DNA of 64,000 nucleotides from Eurosta solidaginis (taxonomy: Eukaryota > Arthropoda > Insecta > Diptera > Tephritidae). The stretch lies in the NCBI RefSeq assembly GCF_040869045.1, contig NC_090322.1:277724662-277788661 (forward strand). The letters are read 5' to 3'. The translations under genes and the position numbers were made by a program. Below the pieces are notes generated by a model, which worked only from the letters and a program-made list of their open reading frames with translations, made no database searches and was not told the DNA's origin. Positions 51,245-60,388 of the stretch are shown here, piece by piece; position 1 is the first letter of the stretch, and each line of letters begins with the position of its first letter.

Positions 51245-52362
51245 CCCTATTCTGCATTTCGATTACGTTCCCGTTCTCCGCTCCGCTTTAATCGAAGTTT
51301 GGTATTCTGCATTACGACGGAATCGTAAAGAGAAGAGGAAGAGCAAATGATTTTTCGAAATCATCTGTTGGTACGGAATGTGTGAACATTGGAACAAAAT
51401 AAATTAAAGCAAATTTGTAAAAAACACTGAAAAACGTTTATATTTTATTATCCACGCCATTTTGTTCAAAAAAAAAGCAATAGAATATATTGCCGGAGTG
51501 TTATATTTTTTTGAGTGAAGTGCTTTCATAATTGTAAGTGTTTTTTGTCGTTTTTTTGGCCAATTCCCTGCTGTGGCCACCAAGTTTTGTTAAAACGGAT
51601 TCCTGCACGAATATAAATGACATTTTCTGAATTTTAAGGATGCTAATTTCATTGCACTGGCCTAAAATACTTTATAAAGGTTTATTTATTCCTTCCGCAA
51701 GGATTGTTTACGTTTTCGCTTCACCTTCCTCTACGCCGGCAGCTTGCTTTGGCATATAACTAGACCCAACGAACAGACACAAATTATAGCTGTCTATTAT
51801 AATGGAATCAATAGCCGCGGCATATTTGTGGAGTTGGAAAGCAACGCATACGAAAATGGCCAGACGAGAATGGAAAGGCAAATATTGCGACATTTGTGTA
51901 ATCCATTTGAGATGAGTGACGAATTGTAAGAAATTGAACTTAAAAGTGGTAAAGTTTAAAGACTTATTCTCTTATTTAGGTCCAAAAAAACTCTCGACTT
52001 AACAAGGATGCTTTCAAGTATGTGTTAGATACTTTTGCGGGGCAAATACGTCCAAGGACTTCGACATCGACATGTTGTTTTTGACCTGGAAACATATAAA
52101 AAACAACCATCATCAAGCCTTCTACGTTTCTTAACAAGTTTTACTTACATTTTTGTTAAAATTCTGTTATGAATTAATAAAAAAATAAAAAGAAAATATT
52201 TTTCCGCCAACTAATTTGCAACTTAGAAAAACGGAACTACGATCGAAATGCAGAATACAAAAAATCGAACGATTCGAAGTTGGATCGAAAGAGATTGGAA
52301 CACAGAATACCAAAATTGCCAAATCGAAAAAATTCCAATCCAAGTCGAAATGCAGAATAGGG
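51245..52362 (+). mobile_element. DNA transposon with CCCTATTCTGCATTTCGA inverted ends
   Basis: CCCTATTCTGCATTTCGA at the left and its exact inverse at the right, spacing 1118 bp. Inner subterminal copies (tattctgcatt, aatgcagaataca) also occur. On the plus strand ~51810-52015, frame ...MERQILRHLCNPFEMSDEL, then a 5' GTAAGA..TTATTTAG intron, resembles the N-terminal part of HARBI1-type nucleases (R-D-x-x-NPFE). A PIF/Harbinger origin is possible. No target duplication was resolved. Confidence 0.55.
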
Positions 52363-52471
52363 CTGAATATCAGGATTTTTCAAAACTATCTCCGGAAAAT
52401 ACTGTTTTTATCACTATGTGACGGTTTGGGGATTATTTCGGGACTACTTCGGAATAAGTGCTAATTCGATG

Positions 52472-53729
52472 GCTGAGTGGAGTATCACCCTATTTCAGCC
52501 GACAGTTCGAAAACGCCCCATTTGAGAATTTTTTTCAAAAACATCCTTTTTCGAAATTTGTTTCAAATACCCCCTATCGCAAAATTCGGTAGAAGACCGT
52601 CCTACACCAGAATTTGTTTCATAAACGCCGCAGCTTATGTCAAAATACCTTTATCTTTATTCTTTACCTTTATTTAATTATGAGTCTTTGGAATACAATC
52701 CTTACAGACCATGTACTTAACTAATTTATAGGTTACATACTAATTTTGTGTATAAATCGAACCACTTATAGGGCTGAGTTAAGCATCGCGAAAAAAGCAT
52801 TAATTGGCATAAAAAAATCCAAAGTGATAGCATCACTTAGTGAATTAAACTCCCTTAAAGCACGATTTACGGGAGCATTACGAGCATATAGCGTTCTCGT
52901 TTTAACCCCATAGAAAGGATACATATTACGAAGAAACCGTTGAGGGACATTAAACCAAATCCAGGGATGCACCTTAACGTTAAGCTAATCGTTTATCAAA
53001 AAATTTCCACCGTTTCCGTTGAAACACTTCGAAATATTATCGATAAAGAAATTATCAAGATAAATTGTCTCTCGTTTTTAACCGAAACGAAAAGCTTTCG
53101 TTAGCGTTAAAAACGTTAACAGAAACGTGATACTTTATGTTTGAATTGTGCTGGCAATGCTATAGCCATGGTGAAGCCGTAAGGTGGCAACAACGAGCGC
53201 ACATACACACACAAACTCTATGTAATTTGTTTGTGTAATTCGTTGGTGGTAATGTCAAAAATACTCTGAGAAATGTTCGTACTGTCAAAATTCATGAGAA
53301 AAGTTGCAATCAGCTTGGATAATGCTTTCACCTTTAATGACTCCGCCATCAATCAGCTTTGCCAGCATAGTTTGAAATTAATAATCAACATAAACGATTT
53401 GATTTCGTTTTGATATGGCAGAAAACGAAACGAAATCATTTCGTTAATTTGACGATCTTAACGTTAATAAACGAAACGAAATGACTTCGTTTCGTTTATT
53501 AACGTTAATTATCGTAACGAAATGATATCGTTTCGTTGGTTAAGCATGCCTGACCAAATCCTTTCTAATAAGTATGGACAGTCAATTAGGCCCTTGACAA
53601 TTTTGAAATAAATCAAAGTTTAACTCAGATCGGGCGTTTTTGAAACGAATTCTGAGCCGTTCTTCAACCGAATTTTAAGATAGGTCATTTTTGAAACGGC
53701 TGCCGAGGTAGGGTGATATTCCACTCAGC
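52472..53729. mobile_element. MITE/transposon with GCTGAGTGGAATATCACCCTA ends
   Basis: GCTGAGTGGAGTATCACCCTA at 52472-52492 and the inverse of GCTGAGTGGAATATCACCCT at the right end (53709-53729). Subterminal tttcgaaa/gaaacg-rich inverted stretches. A later hAT MITE is nested inside at 52962-53552. Confidence 0.75.
52962..53552. mobile_element. 591-bp hAT MITE, nested
   Basis: Starts CAGGGATGCACCTTAACG and ends with the inverse of CAGGCATGCTTAACC. It is flanked by the perfect 8-bp duplication ACCAAATC (52954-52961, 53553-53560). Rich in TTAACGTTAA and AACGAAACGAAAT palindromes. Confidence 0.9.
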
Positions 53730-54442
53730 AGTAAACTTTACGCTTGTTGATATCCCTGGGAGCAGTTTTTTTTTTGTTTAATGAGACATTTTACGTTTAA
53801 CCAGAAATGTTAAAAAATTAAGAATAGTAATCTAGACATTATATCAAGAATCAGCTTGAATGTGTTGGTGAAGTTAATTTAGTTACACCTACTAACTCTG
53901 TATTTAGTATTAAGTCACAAAGTAATCGAAATTTACGGAGATGGAGAAAAATTCGAAAATTAATTACGCATAGACGTGTGTGGCTTTCTGAGCGAGTCAA
54001 CGCGTACAAAGATGACTCTCAAATCAGACTTACCGTTTATGGACGAAAAATACTTACATTTTTGATATTGCGAAGGAGTGAGAATGGGAGATCAAATAGG
54101 GAATTAAATGCAAAAACAAAATTTCGTTGTTCTTTCAGGGTGGCAAAAAATGGTATTTGCGCTTTCAAAATCCTTATGAGCTAAGGGAGTCTAAGGGAAT
54201 TTGAAGTTTCAAAAGGGTTTGACCATAGGAATGCTGCTTTTAGACGCATCGGTTCCACATTACAAATGAATGAATGGTTGGTTACGTATGTATGCCGTGG
54301 TTGGCTCGTGATACGCTTTAACATACAAAGACAAAAGGATGGATTTTTAATATTGGGCATTAACTAGAGCTGTTAATATACCGCAGTCAAATTATTACTG
54401 TTACAACAGATATGTGGACATTTTAAATCGTGCATATTCCTA

Positions 54443-54798
54443 CCCTGCAAAAATCGTTGGATCATGTGGTCCACTTGTGTCATACTAGAGTACTTACCAT
54501 TATACTCCACTGTAATTCAGCAATGGACCAACTCATGTTTCTACACGAACATATTGTAAGCCGATCATTGCTCGTTTTTAGCGATTTTAATCTCAACACG
54601 ATGTTTATTGGACTGTGGGTACTCCATGGATTACTCTGATGTAATGCGGAGCTGGAGTATATGGTCCAGTCCTAGGACATCGCAATGTTAATTGGACCAT
54701 ATTTTTTGTATGAATTATGGTTAATTTTGGAGCACTCGCTTGGTCTATAGAGAGTACTCCATACATGCATTCATGGAGTACTCGCGATTTTTGCAGGG
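54443..54798. mobile_element. 356-bp MITE (CCCTGCAAAAATCG family), complete
   Basis: CCCTGCAAAAATCGTTGGAT at the left and GCGATTTTTGCAGGG at the right, with TA on both sides (54441-54442, 54799-54800). The TA duplication suggests a Tc1/mariner-type mobiliser. A truncated copy is at 9700-9806. It ends 30 bp from the last Mnt exon found. Confidence 0.85.
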
Positions 54799-54827
54799 TA
54801 GTGGTGAATAAAGTTCTTAAAATATTC

Positions 54828-57800
54828 TCAATATTTACCATTATTCGAAGAACTAACGCTGTTTGCAGGCGCAGATGTTGCTATTATTGGAGCGGCTGTC
54901 GACGATGTTCTATTACCGACTGTTGCACAAGAGCCCGCACTTGTTACTCTATTTACACCAACTGAATTGTTTCCGCTTATCTTTAAGTTATTCGGAATAC
55001 TGACAGTCACACTTCGTCCACTTACCATGCCATTCAGAGCACTCGGTGGTGATGATGATATCAATGATGATGACGATGAAATGCAACTCGAAGATGATGG
55101 AGATGGGGATGGAGTTGAAGGAGTTGGGGAGTCCCGTGTTAGCGACATGGCTGAAATATTTTTAGCCGTCAACGAGAGTGCTGCATTATTCACATTTACA
55201 ATTGATCCATTTGCCAAAGTTAAAGTTGCATTTGCAGGCAACATACCTGTCGGACTAGTATTTGCAGGTATTGAAGATGTCTTAATCTGATGTTGTTGAT
55301 TATGCTCCAACACACCGATAGACCTCGATGTCATGCTTATATTGGAAGAATTATTGTTATTGACACTACCCGAACTGTTGGAGATGTTGCTATTTATATA
55401 AGTTTTAGATATCACAGGTGATAATGCAGTGGGCAGGGATATCTGTGTTTAAATAAAATTCATTTTATATTTAATTGTAAAAATAAAGTTTATTGTTTAA
55501 CTTACACTTGCACCAACCGGTGAGGACATGGTCGTGCTGCCATTACTTCCTCCGCTCGATAAGGAGCTTGACGAACTATATAATATACTTCCTCGGCCAG
55601 AAGAAAGAGATGTAGTTTCATTCAAATGCTCTGAAATTGGTAAAATAATATTAAGTTCACGTACACTAATTTCTTAATTACTCAATCCATTGTGGATAAG
55701 CATATATGTAATACTCCTATATTGCTAATATCAAATGCTCGCAATGTGTTTTGGATGCGAAATCAAAACAAGACAGCCTATAAAATTTTTGTGATTGTAG
55801 CAGTATAAGTGTGACAAAGAAAAACTTTAATTTTGGTACATTCGATTATTGAATACATAAACAGAAACATGTAAACCGCAATATATCGGCACTCTGATGT
55901 TTGGGAATGTACTTAGCTTTTTGTAGCAATATAGAAGTATTACATATGTATATGTGGATAAGACAAGTGTGATAACTTCTGCATAGATGTCAAAATTTTA
56001 AATAGAACCGATCACTTGATTTTTAATTGACTATGGCGGTCTCATTCAGAATCTCTTTCTATCACCCGCTGAAGATAGCCGATATTGAACATCCTGTCAA
56101 AATGCTGCCAAAACGCTTACCCAGAATGTAAACATGGTGATGGCAGAGCGACTTCAAATCAAATTGCGTGTAGAAGAATTTCAAGTCATTTCATTTCGTT
56201 TTCATTCAAGCGATAACAATAAGGCCATCAAAAGATTAAAAAATAATAATAATATATCATGGATCTAGTGAGTACGCGTTTACCCTACCCAAAGTTTCAT
56301 ATTTCTTTATTTCATATTTCATTGGTTGAATTCGCTTTGCCATCACCTTGTATAGATTCGCTTTGACCCTAGTTCACATATTTCATTAATCCGATACACC
56401 ATTTCGGAGCTATTGTGATTTGAAAAACTGCATTCTCTCACGGATAGTATGTCACGATTCGGCTACAGAAGAAAATTTGCATTGAATTCGATTAACTGAC
56501 ATATTGTTGTATGAAGGCGTTGTATTAAAAATAATCAAAAAGAAGCAATCAGCTCTCTTGGAATAACAACACCTGGCACTGAATTCCCCTTGCGTCTTAT
56601 TTAAAAAATTCTCACAAAAATGTCACAATGTTAGCGGAAAACTCCCTAGAAACGGTTGAACATATTTCAATGAAATTTTGTGTGAACATTTGTACGTAGA
56701 AGGTCTGAGAATAGGTTTTAAACAATATTTCATGCTGCTGGGTAACTATTCGATCTCATGACTTATCGTGGTCCCAAGTAACCGATAGTGCTATTCACTT
56801 GAGGATTCATTTTTAATTTTCTTATTCCAATAGAGTAAGACTGCGCATACAACGGGCTGTTATTCCATTATTGCTTTTTCTTGATAATTTCCAAGCAACG
56901 CCTTCAGCAATATTTCTTTTCACAAAATTTTCTGTTGAATTGACATCAAGGCGAATTCAGTACCAGGCAAGGCGGATTCAGTACCAGGTGTTGTTATCCC
57001 AACAGCTGATTGCTTCTTCTTATTTTCCATACAACGCCTTGTACTTTAATATGTCAGTTAATCGAAATCAATTCAAATTTAATTTTGAATTGACATTCTT
57101 CTGCACGGCGAGCTGGTTGAATTCGTTTTGCCATGATGTAATAATAAAGGTGATGTCAACAACATAGCCTCACTTTTTCGGCAGCTCTATTTGTCAGTAT
57201 TTACTTGTATAACAAACGTAATAAATTTTGATTGCTTCTTTTTTCGTACAAATTTGCTCAAAATATAATACAAAGTTGCGCTAATCTTTTGTCTAAAAAA
57301 TTCTGGGAGCGGCTTAAACATATAGTAAAATCCTCTCTACAACAACTAAGGCATGACGTGGCTGAATGCGTTTATAACACTTCAACCATCGTAGGAGTGC
57401 GGGTTCAAATCCCACTCCCGCGAGAACATTCTTTGAAGTGTTTGTTGTTGTTGTTGTTGTAGCGATAAGGTTGCTCCCCGAAGGGTTTGGGAGTGTTATC
57501 GATGTGATGGTCCTTTGCCAGATACGGATCCGGTACGCTCCGGTACCACAGCACCATTAAGGTGCTAGCCCGACCATCTAGGGAACGATTAATGTGGCCA
57601 CATTAAACCTTCAGGCCAATTCCCTCCCTCCCCACGCCCAAGTTCCTTGAGCAGCTTGGGGTTGCAAGAGCCTCGTCTGTTAGTGAATCAGGATTCGCCG
57701 CGGATTGGTGAGGTTGACAATTGGGTTTGGAGAAGCTATATATTGCGCTGGCAACCTGAAGGGTTGCGCTACACAGCCCCTTGAATTTGGTATTTTAGCC

Positions 57801-58546
57801 GCCTCTTACGACAGGCATACCTGCCACGGATATATTCTGATCCCCTAACCCGCTGGGGTTCATTGAAGTGGTAGGTATAATCGAAACAGCTGTCGCCTTG
57901 TCCGGCCGGATGTCACGTTGTTTAAAATTTTCCCAAATCATTAAATTAAAAAAACCATTCTATTTTCTCGAAGTTGAGTTTTTACAATGCTTTAAAATTA
58001 TTTTTACAAAGAGAGTAGTTGCTGCCATTTAATTTCAATTTCTTCCAATTTCAAAATTTTGTAATTTAATTTATTTTAAAAGAAAATGTTTGAAGCACTA
58101 TAATGTACCCATATACATACATATGTATATACATATAGTAAGTAATTAGCCGTACCCTTTTCACAATTGTTTAGGTCAAAGTCCAAAAATGGTCCAGGAA
58201 ACATTTGTTCATACTTTGGACCTAACTCCCTTTTTAATGAAACAAGCTTAAGTTGCGAATTTATTTTCGTTTTAGCTAATTGCTCCACTTCAGCTTCAAG
58301 CTCTTGATCTTTCTTTTTAAGGGTCTGGAAGCATAATTGATAAATATCACATATTACGACAATAGCATATCAAAAACTTGTCTCACTTTAACATATTTAA
58401 TCGCTTCGCCAAGTATTGCTAAATTGGAGGTTTTCTTGCGTTCATCTTCTTTTAAAGGAAGTTGATTCTTCAGCTGTTCATAGCATTCTTTGAGGTGCGC
58501 CCGGCGATTTTTTTCCAATTTGTTATGCACTTCCCGGGTACCAGCC
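54828..58546 (-). CDS. Mnt: Mnt-like bHLH-zip repressor, four consecutive exons
   Basis: Minus-strand exons 58546-58387, 58324-58156, 55630-55506 and 55442-54828, all GT-AG and all in matching phase (start phase 2/1, then 0, 1, 0). Exons 1-2 encode TREVHNKLEKNRRAHLKECY, then QLKNQLP...KKTSNLAILGEAIKYVK (basic region and helix-loop-helix), running directly into a leucine-zipper-like KKKDQELEAEVEQLAKTKIN. The HNKLEKNRRAHLKEC signature is that of the Max partner Mnt rather than Mad/Mxi (HNELEKNRRAHLR). Exons 3-4 are Ser/Asn/Thr-rich and disordered. The final frame either stops at TGA 54828-54830 or is spliced at ATG/GTAAAT (54839/54838). N-terminal exons, which would carry the Sin3-interaction segment, lie beyond 58546 and were not found. 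Mnt-Max dimers repress Myc targets and growth. Confidence 0.82.
56040..56130 (-). repeat. Dispersed repeat shared with 49490-49600
   Basis: Inverse of the tatcttcagcgggtgatagaaagagat-type sequence at 49545-49590. Lies in the large Mnt intron. Confidence 0.6.
56300..56610. mobile_element. Diverged copy of the CAAGGCGAATT foldback MITE
   Basis: ggttgaattcgctttgccatcaccttg at the left, then gattcgattaactgacatattgt and gaagcaatcagctctcttggaataac towards the right, as in 19500-19670. Confidence 0.65.
56945..57135. mobile_element. Left half of the CAAGGCGAATT foldback MITE
   Basis: CAAGGCGAATTCAGTACCAG, a short duplicated end, then aacagctgattgcttc...ccatacaacgccttgtac..atatgtcagttaatcga, and truncated at the centre. 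Confidence 0.75.
57349..57427 (+). repeat. tRNA-like sequence (SINE head)
   Basis: GACGTGGCTGAATGCG resembles box A and GCGGGTTCAAATCCCACTCC is a perfect box B, ~45 nt apart. The cloverleaf is degenerate with no matching acceptor stem, so this is a tRNA-derived SINE head rather than a functional tRNA. Confidence 0.55.
57440..57862 (-). repeat. SINE-like repeat family A, most complete copy
   Basis: From the 5' end on the minus strand: CCCCAGCGGGTTAGGGG, the core GTCGTAAGAGGCG, the ATATATAGCTTCTCC block, and at the 3' end AACCTTATCGCTACAACAAC with (CAA)n. The tail GCTACAACAACAACAACAA is identical to that of the jockey-like LINE at 41222. Non-coding. Confidence 0.88.
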
Positions 58547-58659
58547 CTTTTAAATAGATAAATAAAAGGGATAAAGTATTAATTATTCACATCTGTACAT
58601 TACATAACAATGATAAAATAAAATCTTAAAAAGCTTAAGACATATTTGTGGGGCCTACA

Positions 58660-58700
58660 TGGCATCTGCTGAGAGGCTTTTCATGGCAGAAACATCCCTG
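58660..58700. repeat. SINE family S fragment
   Basis: CTGCTGAGAGGCTTTTCATG GCAGAAAC corresponds to the middle of family S in inverse orientation (ttttcatggcagaaatgc at 36444). Confidence 0.5.
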
Positions 58701-59234
58701 CAATGAAACGCACTACTTCGAAACTAGCACAGAACTATGACATTAAGAGGTAGTGTACTAGGGCTAATTCTGTGTCCTCGCGGAGCTTTTAACCGACAGT
58801 TTTAACATTGTGATGCCCTTACAAATGGCAAGTGCCCTTCTTTGAAGACCCTTCGAACGCGTTTTTAACTGGGATTAATTTATTCACATATATACATAGC
58901 ACATACATATATACATAGCACAGCCTCCAACGCTGTTTTTTCTTTTCTCGCTGATTAGTGGAAGTTTTTGTAAATGAATATAGTTCGGTAGATATTGACA
59001 GAGATGGGTAGTAATGATTACTTTAGGTATTAAATTACAGTCAATTGCATATTACAAGTATTGGAGGAAAGTTATAAGTTCTTTTCCCCCACAGAAAACG
59101 AATTGATTACATTTCAATTCCTCAAGAAAAATACCGAAAGGAGTTTCGCGTACATAATATTTTTTGTTTGTAATACTTACTATGTGGGACCGCCGTTAGG
59201 CATAACGTCACGGAGGGAAAAGCGATTTAGTCGC

Positions 59235-59575
59235 CACTACTTCGTATGAGCGGCGGCCGCCGTGGTGCGAAGATCCTGGGTTCACGCCCCGGGCAAAGCA
59301 ACATCAAAATTTTAGAAACAAGGTTTTTCAATTAGAAGAAAATTTTTCTAAACGGGTCGCCCCTTGGCAAGCACTCCGAGTGTATTTCTGCCATGAAAAG
59401 CTGTCAGTGAAAACTCATCTGCCTTGCAGATGACTTTCGGGGTCGGCATAAAACAAGTAGGTCCCGTCCCGCCAATTTGTAAGAAAAATTAAAAGGAGCG
59501 CGACGTATGTATATTGGAAGAAAAGCTCGGCCTAAAATCTCTTCCGAGGTTATCGCGCCTTACATTTATTTATTT
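59235..59575 (+). repeat. tRNA-derived SINE (family S), nearly full copy
   Basis: The head ends with box B CTGGGTTCACGCCCCGGG; box A is degraded. The body has gaaacaaggtttttcaatta, cgggtcgcccctt, ctccgagtgtatttctgccatg, tcatctgccttgcagatgac, caatttgtaagaaaaattaa and the 3' end gaagaaaagctcggcctaaaatctc. The 3' end marks the family also at 35790 and 42990. Confidence 0.85.
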
Positions 59576-59599
59576 TACTTCGTGTGCACATTTCTCTGG

Positions 59600-59775
59600 G
59601 CTTCTTTTGAGCATGCATCAGTTGCGTCATAACTAAAAAGGCCTACTCTCCCAGAACTCTGTGTACAGAGAGTCTTTCGCCGTGAAAACAAGGGCAGTGA
59701 AACATTACATGTTCTGCGCTTTCCAATTCGGAGGGACAGTGTGGACAAAAGGGATCCTCCTCTTTTTAAAAAAGG
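59600..59775 (-). pseudogene. R1/I-type LINE C-terminal zinc-cluster fragment
   Basis: The minus strand encodes CPHCPSELESAEHVMFHCPCF followed by HGERLSVHRVLGE, the C-P-x-C...E-H-V-x-F-x-C-P-x-F signature at the end of R1/I-superfamily RT proteins. No RT domain adjoins. Confidence 0.7.
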
Positions 59776-60388
59776 CGTATTATCTTTTAATTTTGTTTTA
59801 TTTTGTACTATTCTATATTATTTTTATTTTCATTTTTTTTATAAAAAGGGAAATAGCGCCCGTGGGCGTTATTGCACTGCACCATTTCTAATACTTTAGC
59901 CGTGTTTTTTTTAAATGCATATACACCTACATTTTCAGTCATAGAAGTTGAGAATAGTATCGAGATAAAATGGTGAGACACATTTCAGTTGCAATTAAGT
60001 ATAATGCATACTGAAATTTGACAGTACTAATTTTCTGCGCAAAAATTTCATAAGTGTAGATAAAGTTAGGCACTTGGCAATCCATGTAAAGTTTCAGTGT
60101 ATATATACATACATACATGTTAAAAACATTTTCATTTCATTTTTTCATTTCATTTTTTATTCATTTTCTTTCAAAACAGCATATATGTTACAATAGCGAC
60201 TTAAATTAAATTAACCATAATTACAGAAAGAAAAGTAAGGCATTCTGTAAAAATATATGTATTTTAGTATCGAATGCCATCTCCGAATAAAATTGAATTC
60301 AAAAACATGTAAAATAGTGCGTGGGGTGAAGTTTGATTAAAAATAATGAGTAATAAAATATATTAATACAATATGTACATATACTTTT

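Noticed and set aside
54967..55290. 107-codon plus-strand ORF with DDDDE-rich sequence
   Set aside because: It is the antisense shadow of the Ser-rich last Mnt exon, whose phase matches the upstream exons.
57232..57462. 76-codon plus ORF
   Set aside because: Runs through a tRNA-like SINE head and a (TTG)n tract; no coding evidence.
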